From: JADGGM01 sp027307005
GTDB taxonomy: Bacteria; Gemmatimonadota; Gemmatimonadetes; Gemmatimonadales; Gemmatimonadaceae
Direction: 5' to 3'
Length of the DNA stretch: 64,000 nucleotides
Assembly: GCA_035455745.1 (NCBI GenBank)
Contig: DATIEP010000055.1
Location: 1 to 64,000 of the forward strand
Under the pieces are notes generated by a model. That model ran no database searches. It had not been told where the DNA came from and worked only from the letters and a program-made list of their open reading frames with translations. The position numbers were made by a program, and so were the translations under genes. This document shows positions 1-7,867 of this stretch, piece by piece; the stretch's first letter is position 1; each line of letters begins with the position of its first letter.

Positions 1-701
1 ACGCCCGGATCGAGCGGTAGGGACACGAGCTGCGAGCATCCGTCGCGCACGTCAGCGCTCAGTCCAGCACCCTCGTTCCCGACGGCGAGCGCGAGACGGC
101 GAGGCGCCGTGGTCCGCCGCACTGGAGCACCGCCAGTGTCAGCGCCCCACATCGGGATTCGCGCCTCATCAAGGAACAGTCTCAGCTCGTCCCATGTACA
201 ATGGAAAGCCGGGTGCAGAAAGTGAGCGCCCATTGCGCTACGGACGACTTTGGCATTCCACAGGTCAACCGTGTCAGGCATGGCAAGCGTGGCGTCGACG
301 CCGAACGCGGCGGCGGTTCGGAGCAGCGTGCCAACGTTGCCGGGATCCTGCAGGCCGTCGAGAACCAGCACGCGAGGATGGTCGGTGAACGTCAGCGCCG
401 CCACGTCGCGCTCGGGAATCTCGGCAATGGCGAGGACGCCCTGGGGAGAATCGGTGCTGGACGCGCTCGCAAAGTCCGTTTGGCTGACGTCCAGGATCGT
501 CACGCTGGCGGCGCGCATCGACTCGAGCAGCGCGGCGCCGCGCGGCGTAGCGCCGAGTGTCGGCGAGACGAGCGCACCGTCCACCGTGAGAGGTGAGCGC
601 AATAATTCCTCGACGCTTCGGATTCCCTCGGCGACGAACCGCATTTGACGCTCGCGCGCCCGACGGCGCTTCAGGTCCCGCGCGTGGCTAAGCAGCGTCA
701 C
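1..701 (-). CDS. SpoU/TrmH-family RNA 2'-O-methyltransferase (3' end cut by window edge)
   Basis: This protein should transfer a methyl group from S-adenosylmethionine to a ribose 2'-OH in rRNA or tRNA. The minus-strand translation contains the N-terminal substrate-binding segment (FVAEGIRSVEELL), then the first SpoU motif (LDGLQDPGNVGTLLRTAAAFG region), then the second motif NEGAGLS. The third motif begins as SLPLDPG exactly where the sequence runs out, so only the last few residues are missing. I chose the GTG at 701 because it keeps the usual short basic N-terminus; an ATG at 644 would remove part of the conserved EG motif region. It is divergent from the M48 protease gene. The target nucleotide cannot be told from sequence. 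Family assignment is firm. Confidence 0.88.
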   Translation of the reverse strand, partial: MTLLSHARDLKRRRARERQMRFVAEGIRSVEELLRSPLTVDGALVSPTLGATPRGAALLESMRAASVTILDVSQTDFASASSTDSPQGVLAIAEIPERDVAALTFTDHPRVLVLDGLQDPGNVGTLLRTAAAFGVDATLAMPDTVDLWNAKVVRSAMGAHFLHPAFHCTWDELRLFLDEARIPMWGADTGGAPVRRTTAPRRLALAVGNEGAGLSADVRDGCSQLVSLPLDPG

Positions 702-772
702 CTTCGTGAGGTGTGAAGCGGGCGGAACGGCTCTTGCCCAGACACCGGATGGATTCGAATTGGGGGCGGGCC

Positions 773-1558
773 ATGCGGCGAGTGATACGCAGCGGATTGT
801 GTGTGCTGATCTGCGGCTGCGCGACGATGTCGACGCAGCAGGAAGTTCAGATGGGCCAGCAGCAGTCGGCGGAGATCAACAAACAGCTCCCGATCATCCA
901 GGACGCCGAGGTGAATCGGTATGTGAACACGCTCGGCGATTCCATTGCGAAGCTATCGGATAATCGGAATCTGGAGTGGCACTTCTACGTGGTGAACAGC
1001 CCGGAAGTGAACGCGTTCGCCGTTCCCGGCGGGTACATCTACGTGAACAGGGGACTGATCGTGCAGGCGGACAAGATGGACGAGCTGGCGGGGGTATTGG
1101 GCCATGAGATCGGCCACGTGATTCACCGCCACTCGGTGAAGCTAATGCAGAAGGAGCAAGGCGCCAGCATTGGATTGGCCGTGGGCTGCATCCTGACCAA
1201 CGTCTGCAAGGATCCGACGACGGGCGCGGCGATCAACGTCGCCGGGACCGCGGTCTTCGCAAAGTTCAGCCGGGAAGACGAGCAGCAGGCAGACGAGAGC
1301 GCCGTGACGTACGTGACGCGTGCAGGCATCGATCCGCACGGGCTGCCGGAGATGTTTCAGAAGATGCTGTCGGAGCAGAAGTCGAATCCGTCAGCCGTGG
1401 AAAACTGGTTCGCGAGCCACCCGAGCGACCAGAGCCGCATCGAGGACACGCAGCGGCTGATCGACCAGATCGATCCCTCGGTGCTCAAGGGCCTAACGCA
1501 AGACACGCAGGCGTTCCACGATTTTCAGAACCGCGTGAAGGGACTGCCCAAGCCTTAG
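773..1558 (+). CDS. M48-family metalloprotease, putative periplasmic lipoprotein
   Basis: This is a 261-residue zinc metalloprotease of the BepA/LoiP type, which in other Gram-negatives handles misfolded outer-membrane proteins in the periplasm. The zinc motif HEIGHVIHRHS is present, preceded by the family's typical AVPGGYIYVNRGLI strand, and a downstream DEQQADESA segment supplies the third zinc ligand. The start at 773 gives MRRVIRSGLCVLICGCAT, a lipoprotein-like signal with the lipobox cysteine in ICGC. An upstream in-frame ATG at 713 would bury that signal. The stop lies in a GCCTTAGGC word shared with the convergent GGDEF gene. The family and the lipoprotein nature are inferred from motifs; the substrate is unknown. 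Confidence 0.85.
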   Translation: MRRVIRSGLCVLICGCATMSTQQEVQMGQQQSAEINKQLPIIQDAEVNRYVNTLGDSIAKLSDNRNLEWHFYVVNSPEVNAFAVPGGYIYVNRGLIVQADKMDELAGVLGHEIGHVIHRHSVKLMQKEQGASIGLAVGCILTNVCKDPTTGAAINVAGTAVFAKFSREDEQQADESAVTYVTRAGIDPHGLPEMFQKMLSEQKSNPSAVENWFASHPSDQSRIEDTQRLIDQIDPSVLKGLTQDTQAFHDFQNRVKGLPKP

Positions 1559-2454
1559 GCCACGCGCGCGGCTTTGCGCGCCGCGAGCGCTTCGCCGGCG
1601 CGCACGAGGAGCTCCTCGATGGGCGGCACGGCATGCGGCTCGAATCGCACGACGCCCATGGTGAGCGACAGCGCGTAGGCGCGATCGCGTTGGGCGGAGT
1701 TCTGGCGCTCGACGCAGGCCCGGAGACGCGGCGCGACGGCGTGCAGCGCGTCGTCGGTGGCATCGAGCACGAGCGTCGCGAAGTCATCGCCCGCCAGGCG
1801 GCACACCACATCGGACGCGCGAAAGGTGCTGCGCAGGGCGCTTGCCGCAGCAACGATCGCGCGGTCGCCCTCATCACGGCCGAAGCGCTCGTTGATGTCG
1901 CGCAGCCGATCGACGTCGACGACAGCCAGCATCAGCCCGCGCATGCGGTGGGCGAGCTTGAGATGGTGCTCGCAGAGCGCGAGAAAGCCGCGCCGATTGT
2001 AGAGGCCGGTCAGCTCGTCGCTCAATGCGAGCTGGCGCAGCGTGGCTTGCAAGCGATGACGCTCGATGGCGTAGCGGAGAACGCGGCGGAGGTCGCCGGC
2101 ATCGAGTTGGTCGCGGGTAACAACATCCTGCGCGCCAGCTTCGGCCGCCCGAAGTCCGATCGATTCGCTCGAGGTGCCGGGAGGCGCGAGCATCACCACG
2201 GGAATGTCGGGCGCCTCGAACCGCGCCCGGCGTACGGTGTCGAGACCGGCGTCTTCGGATCCGGTGACATCGAGGACGAGCACGTCCACTCCGCCGCGCG
2301 CCAATCTGGAGATTCCTTCCGCCGGCGCGAGAGGCGGTTGGAGCACCTCGAATCCAGGCGTCAGCGAATCGGCCGGCTCGAGGCGCTGCGTCAGGGCCTG
2401 TGCTCCGTCGAGACGGTCGGCGATGATCAGGACGTTGGTGCGGGGCGTATTCAT
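1555..2454 (-). CDS. Receiver-like plus GGDEF domain protein (possible diguanylate cyclase)
   Basis: The protein has 299 residues. The N-terminal 120 or so resemble a response-regulator receiver, with an aspartate in LVLDVTGSEDAG. A GGDEF domain follows: DELTGLYNRRGF, the metal-binding VDVDRLRDINERFG, and the signature region. The signature itself reads AGDDF instead of GG(D/E)EF, while an RxxD inhibitory site (RASD) sits at the canonical five-residue spacing before it. The first change is tolerated in some active enzymes. The E to D change at the fourth position is less common, so catalysis is uncertain. The gene overlaps the end of the M48 gene by four bases in convergent orientation. Confidence 0.8.
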   Translation of the reverse strand: MNTPRTNVLIIADRLDGAQALTQRLEPADSLTPGFEVLQPPLAPAEGISRLARGGVDVLVLDVTGSEDAGLDTVRRARFEAPDIPVVMLAPPGTSSESIGLRAAEAGAQDVVTRDQLDAGDLRRVLRYAIERHRLQATLRQLALSDELTGLYNRRGFLALCEHHLKLAHRMRGLMLAVVDVDRLRDINERFGRDEGDRAIVAAASALRSTFRASDVVCRLAGDDFATLVLDATDDALHAVAPRLRACVERQNSAQRDRAYALSLTMGVVRFEPHAVPPIEELLVRAGEALAARKAARVA

Positions 2455-2577
2455 GGCGAACCCGGTGGCGTGCCGTGGTTAGGACGACGAGTGACTGCCT
2501 GATCTGGTTGACGGTCGAGCGGGAGGCGTCGTCACGCGGCCGGTTGTAGGGCGTCCCGGCGCGGCGCATCATACGCC

Positions 2578-3360
2578 ATGCGGATCGTGCTCACGATAGC
2601 GGGCTCGGACTCGGGCGGCGGGGCCGGCATTCAGGCGGACCTCAAGACCTTTCACCGCTTTGGCGTGTTCGGGACGTCGGCCATCACCGCGGTGACGGCG
2701 CAGAACACCGAGGGCGTACGCGAGTGGATGGCGCTGCCGGCGGGGCTGGTCGCGGCGCAGATCGAGGCGGTGGCGACGGACCTGCGTCCGGATGCGGTCA
2801 AGAGCGGGATGTTGGGCACGGCGGCCGTGATCGCGGCGGCGGCCGCGTCGATCACCGCGCACGCGCTGCACCCCTACGTGCTCGATCCGGTCATGGTGGC
2901 ATCCTCCGGCGACGCCCTGCTCGAGCGGGACGCCGTCGGCGTGCTGCGCTCGGCGCTGCTGCCGGTCTGCGATCTCATTACGCCTAACACAGAAGAGGCG
3001 ATGGTGCTGACGGGCGAGGGTGTGGCGAGCGTGTCCGATCAGGAGCGCGCGGCGCGCCGGCTGGTGGACGAAGGCGCGCCGGCCGCGCTGGTGAAGGGGG
3101 GCCACGCCGCCGGCGCCGAGGTGGCGGACGTGTTGTTCGACGGCGCGCGGGGCGCGGTGCGTGTGTTCCGCCACCGGCGGATCGATTCGCGGCACACCCA
3201 CGGGACCGGCTGCACGTTGTCGGCGGCCATCGCCGCGCACCTTGCGTTAGGCGTGCCGCTCGAGCGGGCGGTGGAGACGTCGCTCGACTTCGTGCACCGC
3301 GCGATCGCCGGCGCGCCCGGCCTCGGCGCCGGACGCGGGCCGCTCAACCACTTCGCCTAA
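2578..3360 (+). CDS. thiD: Hydroxymethylpyrimidine/phosphomethylpyrimidine kinase
   Basis: ThiD carries out two successive ATP-dependent phosphorylations of 4-amino-5-hydroxymethyl-2-methylpyrimidine, making HMP-PP for thiamine synthesis in the cytoplasm. The 260-residue length fits the single-domain enzyme. The sequence opens with TIAGSDSGGGAGIQADLK, continues with the AVTAQNT substrate segment and contains the C-terminal ribokinase-fold motif DSRHTHGTGCTLSAAI with the anion hole and catalytic Asp region. No other thiamine genes are nearby. Its TAA stop and the TAG stop of the convergent purine nucleoside phosphorylase gene both lie within one GCCTAAC word at 3355-3361. Confidence 0.95.
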   Translation: MRIVLTIAGSDSGGGAGIQADLKTFHRFGVFGTSAITAVTAQNTEGVREWMALPAGLVAAQIEAVATDLRPDAVKSGMLGTAAVIAAAAASITAHALHPYVLDPVMVASSGDALLERDAVGVLRSALLPVCDLITPNTEEAMVLTGEGVASVSDQERAARRLVDEGAPAALVKGGHAAGAEVADVLFDGARGAVRVFRHRRIDSRHTHGTGCTLSAAIAAHLALGVPLERAVETSLDFVHRAIAGAPGLGAGRGPLNHFA

Positions 3361-4202
3361 CGGTTGGCCGCCGCCCGGACGACGAAGGCGCGGACGAGGC
3401 GTTCGACGTCGTCCGCGCCGCGGGCGGCGGCGGACAGGACCTCGTCGTGGTCGAGCGGCGCGGCGCCGCGCCCCGCCGCAGGGTTGGTGATGAGCGAGAC
3501 GCCCGCCACACGCATGCCGAGGGCGCGGGCCGCTATCACCTCGGGGACGCTGGACATGCCGACGGCGTCGGCGCCCATCCACTCGAGCATGCGGATTTCG
3601 GCGGGCGTCTCGTACGATGGGCCGAGCACCGCGGCGTACACGCCTTCGACGACCGCGATGCGCGCGTGTGCGGCCGCGCCGCGCAGCACCGCGACGAACT
3701 CCGCGTCGTACGGCGCAGACATGTCGGGGAACCGCGTTTCGTGCCGGGCCACGGGACCGGCGAGCGGATTGCGCCACATGAGATTGATGTGATCGCGGAT
3801 GATCATCAGGTCGCCCGGGCGGAGCGCGGGTCGGATGCCGCCCGCGGCGTTGCTCACGAAGAGCGACCGCGCGCCTAACGCATAGGCGAGGCGCACCGGC
3901 AGGGCGGCCGCGGCCGGCTCGTGGCCTTCGTAGAAGTGCGAGCGCCCCGCGAACGCCAGCACGTGCACGCCATCGAGCGAGCCCGCGATGATGCGGCCGG
4001 CGTGCCCCGCGACGCCCGCCGATGGGAAGCCCGGCACGTCTCCGACGGGCAGGTCGAGGACCGCATCGATCCGGCGGGCGAGCCCGCCGAGCCCCGAGCC
4101 GAGGATGAGCGCGAATCCGGGCGAGCAATCGCCGAGGCTGGCGCCTAACGCGGCGGCAGCGCGGTCGACGACGTCGGCGGCGTCGACGGCCGGGGATGTC
4201 AC
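3357..4202 (-). CDS. punA: Purine nucleoside phosphorylase, trimeric type
   Basis: The enzyme splits purine nucleosides with phosphate into the free base and ribose 1-phosphate. Diagnostic motifs are GSGLGGLA (phosphate loop), FAGRSHFYEGHE, GPSYETPAE, the purine-binding GMSSVPEVI and SLITNPAAG. Starting at the GTG at 4202 gives 281 residues and a GTGA overlap with the adenosine deaminase stop, so the two are probably translationally coupled; GTG at 4208 is an alternative. It is the last gene of the minus-strand operon 5'-nucleotidase, 81-residue protein, ADA, PNP, which makes a complete route from nucleotide to free base. Confidence 0.92.
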   Translation of the reverse strand: MTSPAVDAADVVDRAAAALGASLGDCSPGFALILGSGLGGLARRIDAVLDLPVGDVPGFPSAGVAGHAGRIIAGSLDGVHVLAFAGRSHFYEGHEPAAAALPVRLAYALGARSLFVSNAAGGIRPALRPGDLMIIRDHINLMWRNPLAGPVARHETRFPDMSAPYDAEFVAVLRGAAAHARIAVVEGVYAAVLGPSYETPAEIRMLEWMGADAVGMSSVPEVIAARALGMRVAGVSLITNPAAGRGAAPLDHDEVLSAAARGADDVERLVRAFVVRAAANR

Positions 4203-5260
4203 GGACACGCCGCCAGCCGCGCGATCTCGCGATCGGCGTCGGCGAGCATCGCGTCCCGTTCGGCCGCCGGCACGAACGCGCTCGCGAACCCGTTGCGCGC
4301 GATGGCGGCGAGCTCGGCGAAGGTGAAGTCGAGATGCCGCGCCGCGTGCAGGTATTCGTCGGTGAGTGTGGTGCCGCTCATGAGACGGTTGTCGGTGTTG
4401 AGCACCACGAGGAGGCCGCGGTCGAAGTACTGGCGGACGGGATGCGCATCGTAGCTCGCCACGGCGCGCGTCTGGACGTTGCTGGTGATGCACACTTCGA
4501 GTGCGATGCGCCGCTCGTGCACGACGCGCGTGAGGCGCTCATCTTCGATGAGGCGGGTGGCGTGGCCGAGCCGGTCGGCGCCGCAGTCGTGCACCGCTTG
4601 CCTCACGGAGCCCGGACCGTCGCCCTCGCCGGCGTGGACGGTGCACGCGAGGCCGTGCTCGCGCGCCAGCGCGAAGGCCGCGGCGTGGTCGCGAGCCGGG
4701 TGATCGAGCTCGGCGCCGGCGAGGTCGAAGCCCACGACGCCGCGATCGCGGTAGGCTACCGCGAGTCGTGCCAGCTCGAGGGAGACGTCGGGCGAGAGCT
4801 GGCGCAGGCCGCAAATGATGATGCGGCCGCGCGTGCCGTGGTCGCGCTCGCCGCGCGCGATGCCGCGCAGCGTGGCGTCGACCGTTTCGCCTAACGACAG
4901 ACCGGCGCGCGTGTTGAGCACCGGCGCGTACCGCATCTCGATGTAGCGGACGCCGTCGCGTGCCGCGTCCTCGATGAGCTCGTAGGCGGCGCGCTCGAGC
5001 GCGTCGGCGTGCTGCAACACGGAGAGCGTCGTGCCGAATCGCGCCAGATAGTCCTCCAGGTTGTGCGCATCGCGCACCACCATGTGCTCGGCCAACGCTT
5101 CCGCGCCCGCGGCCGGCATCGGCTGCTTGTATTCTCGGCCCAATTCGAGAAGGGTCGATGGCCTGATGCTGCCATCGAGGTGACAATGCAGCTCCGCCTT
5201 GGGCAGCGCTCGAAGCAGGTCGCTGGTTATCGCCGGCACGTCAGTGGAGCAGGTCTGCAT
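4199..5260 (-). CDS. add: Adenosine deaminase
   Basis: This 353-residue zinc amidohydrolase converts adenosine or deoxyadenosine to inosine forms and ammonia. The metal ligands are visible in ELHCHLDGS near the N-terminus, VHAGEG in the middle and the NTDN segment near the C-terminus; the catalytic Glu lies in HAGE. The ATG at 5260 starts it just before PALPKAELH-type family sequence; longer upstream extensions are low-complexity and would overlap the preceding gene. It overlaps the 81-residue gene upstream by 20 bases and couples to the PNP gene downstream through a GTGA overlap. Adenine versus adenosine preference is inferred as adenosine from the neighbouring PNP and nucleotidase. Confidence 0.9.
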   Translation of the reverse strand: MQTCSTDVPAITSDLLRALPKAELHCHLDGSIRPSTLLELGREYKQPMPAAGAEALAEHMVVRDAHNLEDYLARFGTTLSVLQHADALERAAYELIEDAARDGVRYIEMRYAPVLNTRAGLSLGETVDATLRGIARGERDHGTRGRIIICGLRQLSPDVSLELARLAVAYRDRGVVGFDLAGAELDHPARDHAAAFALAREHGLACTVHAGEGDGPGSVRQAVHDCGADRLGHATRLIEDERLTRVVHERRIALEVCITSNVQTRAVASYDAHPVRQYFDRGLLVVLNTDNRLMSGTTLTDEYLHAARHLDFTFAELAAIARNGFASAFVPAAERDAMLADADREIARLAACP

Positions 5261-5486
5261 CGTCGTCGTCGCGATCGCGCACGGCGCCGACGCGGAGAAT
5301 GGCGCCCGCGTAGAGGGGCGACTCGGGCGCAAGGGCGAGACCGCGGCTGTCGGTGAGCGCGCGCGTGCCCTGCTCGACGGCGGCGGCAGCGTCGGCGTCC
5401 CATGCCCGCACCGCATCGAGGGCGGCGGCCGAGGCGGCGACATCCAGTTTGGCGCCGTTGACGAAGACGATGAGCCGGTCGGTCAT
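5241..5486 (-). CDS. Small conserved-looking protein of unknown function in the nucleoside salvage operon
   Basis: This 81-residue reading frame starts with an ATG that overlaps the TGA of the 5'-nucleotidase gene (ATGA) and ends inside the adenosine deaminase gene. The tight coupling on both sides supports translation. The sequence begins LIVFVNGAKLDVAASAAALDAV and has a compact alternating pattern that resembles a ThiS/MoaD-like beta-grasp fold, but it has no C-terminal diglycine, so sulfur-carrier activity is unlikely. The last ten residues are aspartate-rich. I do not recognise a named family. The position suggests a role tied to nucleotide or nucleoside use, which is inference only. Confidence 0.65.
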   Translation of the reverse strand: MTDRLIVFVNGAKLDVAASAAALDAVRAWDADAAAAVEQGTRALTDSRGLALAPESPLYAGAILRVGAVRDRDDDDADLLH

Positions 5487-7078
5487 GGGTGCGAGATCGT
5501 GATGCGCGTATCGTTAGGCGCGGCGACGGGCTGGGTGCGCGATCGCAGGTAGGCCACCAGCGCGTCGAGGTCGTCGAGAGCGAGCGTCTCGTCGCCGGTT
5601 GCGGCCTCCGTCAGGATTCGGCCCTCGGCGCCGGTGGCCATGAAGTCGTTGAGGACGATCGTGTATCGCGCATCATCGCGCAACTCGCCGCCGCCGGTGA
5701 GACGCGCGGACACGAGGCGCGGCGCACGGTCGGCGCGCGAGCGGTCGAAGGCCAGCGCGATGCCGGACACGTGAGCGGTGGGTACCCCGTCCGTGCCGAC
5801 GATGGTCGCGAGGTACGCGCGGAGCGCGCGACCGGGGACGGTCAGGCGGCGGAGCGCGTTGGCGAACGGCTGGACGGCAAAGAGCGCGCCCCACGTGGCG
5901 TCGCCGGCGGCGACGTGCTGGCGTATCCCGCCGTTGTTGACCGCCGCGACGTCCGCCTTCCCGGCCCAACGTTGGGCATCGGCGATGAGGTTGCCTAACG
6001 GATATTGCGCGCCGGCGCGCTCCAGGGCGCGGGCGAACCGCGCGACCCTGCGGCGCTCGAGGCCGGCCACCCGGGCGTCCGCCGCGCGCACGATGGAGTC
6101 GATCGGCGGCGGGTCGCCATCCGTCGCCGCCTCGAGCACCGTCTGCGACAGCACCGAGTCGCGCGCGGCGGTCGGGGCGATGGCGAGATCCAGCACGGCC
6201 ACGGCGCGGCCCGACGCCCGCGCCTGCACGATGGGCACGCGGTCCACGCGGGCGTCGACCAGCGTGTGCGTGTGGCCGGAGATGATGGCGTTCACCGGCT
6301 CCGTTAGGCGCCTGGCCAGGTCGATGGCCGGGCCGTGGCAGCCGCGCTCGCCGCCGCCGTCGCAGAAGGCGCCGCTGTGCGCGAGCACGATCACGACATC
6401 CACGCCGCGGGCACGCAGCGACCGGGCGAGGGAGTCGATGATCGGCGCCGGGTCATCGAAACGCAGGCCGCGCACCCGCGACGCCATGATGCTGTGATAG
6501 GTCTCGGGACCGATCACGCCGATGATGCCGACACGCAGCGCGCCGCGATCGAGAATCGTATCGTCCCGCGCCCATGACGGCAGCCGGCCGCGAAGATCAC
6601 GCACGTTGGCGGCGAGGATCCCGAATCGCGCCTCGCGCATGCGAACCCGAAGGGTGTCGATGCCCCAATCGAACTCGTGGTTGCCGATGGCCGTCGCGGC
6701 ATAACCAAGCGCGTTGTACAGCGCCACGACGGGCGCGCCGTGGGCGAGATTGGACGCCGCCGAGCCCTGGAACAGGTCGCCCGCATCGACCAGCAGCGTG
6801 GCGCAGTTAGGCGGAGAGCAGCCGCGCGCCGCGCGCGCGATCGTTGCCGCCATCGCGTCGGCGCCGCCGCGCATGGCGCCGCCCGGTACCGAGATCGGGT
6901 CGAGTGCGCCGTGGAAATCGTTGGTCGCGATCACACGAAGGCGCACGTATCGGGGGACCGAATCCCCCGTCAGTGCGACGCCGGCCGGACGGCGTCGCGT
7001 GCCCGGCCGTTGGGCCCGCACGGCGACAGGCCAGGTCAGCGCAAGCAGCACGAGGCCGCTTTCGAGTAACGCCCGCAT
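5483..7078 (-). CDS. Secreted 5'-nucleotidase/UshA-type metallophosphoesterase
   Basis: The protein has 531 residues and hydrolyses nucleotides, probably in the periplasm, releasing nucleoside and phosphate. After a signal peptide (MRALLESGLVLLALTWPVAVRAQ) come the calcineurin-like metal motifs ATNDFHG, DAGDLFQGS, GNHEFDWG and SGHTHT. The C-terminal 5'-nucleotidase domain then carries NNGGIRQ. The ATG at 7078 was chosen because it gives the signal peptide. It heads the operon with the 81-residue gene, ADA and PNP. Given the very large phosphate locus next door, it may also serve phosphate acquisition. The exact substrate (5'- versus 2',3'-cyclic nucleotides) is not certain. Confidence 0.88.
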   Translation of the reverse strand: MRALLESGLVLLALTWPVAVRAQRPGTRRRPAGVALTGDSVPRYVRLRVIATNDFHGALDPISVPGGAMRGGADAMAATIARAARGCSPPNCATLLVDAGDLFQGSAASNLAHGAPVVALYNALGYAATAIGNHEFDWGIDTLRVRMREARFGILAANVRDLRGRLPSWARDDTILDRGALRVGIIGVIGPETYHSIMASRVRGLRFDDPAPIIDSLARSLRARGVDVVIVLAHSGAFCDGGGERGCHGPAIDLARRLTEPVNAIISGHTHTLVDARVDRVPIVQARASGRAVAVLDLAIAPTAARDSVLSQTVLEAATDGDPPPIDSIVRAADARVAGLERRRVARFARALERAGAQYPLGNLIADAQRWAGKADVAAVNNGGIRQHVAAGDATWGALFAVQPFANALRRLTVPGRALRAYLATIVGTDGVPTAHVSGIALAFDRSRADRAPRLVSARLTGGGELRDDARYTIVLNDFMATGAEGRILTEAATGDETLALDDLDALVAYLRSRTQPVAAPNDTRITISHP

Positions 7079-7161
7079 GGCGTTGAACTTAACGAGCGAC
7101 CCCGACCGGAAGACACCTGCTCCCGGCGATCTGGCGCGCCGCGAGCAATCCAACGATTCTT

Positions 7162-7179
7162 CGATACATCTCCGTGACA
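7162..7179 (+). promoter_or_regulatory. Candidate weak Pho-box-like direct repeat upstream of udk-phoB
   Basis: CGATACA, four bases, then CGTGACA forms a 7-4-7 direct repeat with an 11-bp period, as expected for a PhoB-type site. The first half is poor. It lies about 55 bp before the udk start, and udk appears cotranscribed with the phoB-phoR pair. It is weaker than the similar arrays before pstS1 and pstS2. Confidence 0.25.
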
Positions 7180-7234
7180 CAGCGGCCACTTTTCGCCGGC
7201 CCGCGCGGCGACCAGCATTCAAGTCGAGCGAACG

Positions 7235-7867
7235 ATGAAGGCGTTGGTCGTTGGGATTGCGGGCGGCTCCGGCTCCGGGAAATCCACGCTCGCGCGGCAC
7301 GTCGCCGCGGCGTTGTCGCCGGTGCCGGTCGTCAGGCTGGACATGGATGCCTACTACCGCAACTTCACGCATCTGTCGGATGAGGAACGGCGGCGCGTCA
7401 ACTGGGACCACCCGGACGCGTTCGATCTCGAACTGCTGGCGCGACATGTCGGCGATCTCGCGGTGGGGCGCAGCGTCGACAAACCGGTGTATGATTTCGT
7501 GAGGCACCTGCGCGGACGCGAGACCGTCCCCGTTCATCCGGCGCCCGCGATCATCATCGATGGCATTCTGCTCCTGGCCGACTCGCGCGTTCGTGAGCTG
7601 TGTGATGTCAGGGTGTTCGTCGACGCCGACGCAGATGTGCGCCTCATGCGCCGTATCCGCCGCGACATGCACGAACGGGGGCGGCCGATCGATGAGATTC
7701 TCGAGCAATACGAGACCACGGTGCGCCCGATGCACGACGAATTCGTGGAACCGTCCAAGCGCTACGCCGACCTGATCGTGCCACACGCACGTGACAACGT
7801 TCTCGCGGTGGAGATGATCGTGGCCAAAATACAGGAGTGCCTCCGGCCGGAGGATGCGGTGCAATGA
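7235..7867 (+). CDS. udk: Uridine kinase
   Basis: Udk phosphorylates uridine and cytidine to UMP and CMP in pyrimidine salvage. The P-loop GGSGSGKST is at residues 9-17, followed by LDMDAYYRN and the family's NWDHPDAFD and PVYDF substrate motifs. The length of 210 residues is normal. Its TGA overlaps the ATG of the phoB-like gene (ATGA at 7864-7867), placing a salvage kinase at the head of the phosphate-sensing operon. This fits with the divergently oriented nucleotidase operon: nucleosides released outside are rephosphorylated here. Confidence 0.93.
   Translation: MKALVVGIAGGSGSGKSTLARHVAAALSPVPVVRLDMDAYYRNFTHLSDEERRRVNWDHPDAFDLELLARHVGDLAVGRSVDKPVYDFVRHLRGRETVPVHPAPAIIIDGILLLADSRVRELCDVRVFVDADADVRLMRRIRRDMHERGRPIDEILEQYETTVRPMHDEFVEPSKRYADLIVPHARDNVLAVEMIVAKIQECLRPEDAVQ

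Noticed and set aside
1633..2502. A 289-codon plus-strand frame opposite the GGDEF gene
   Set aside because: No domain features and no ribosome site. The minus-strand protein carries clear motifs.
2490..2577. A TPP-riboswitch-like fragment (GCCTGATCTGG) upstream of thiD
   Set aside because: Only the short CTGATCTGG string matches. The required CTGAGA loop and pairing partners are absent upstream, so it is probably chance.
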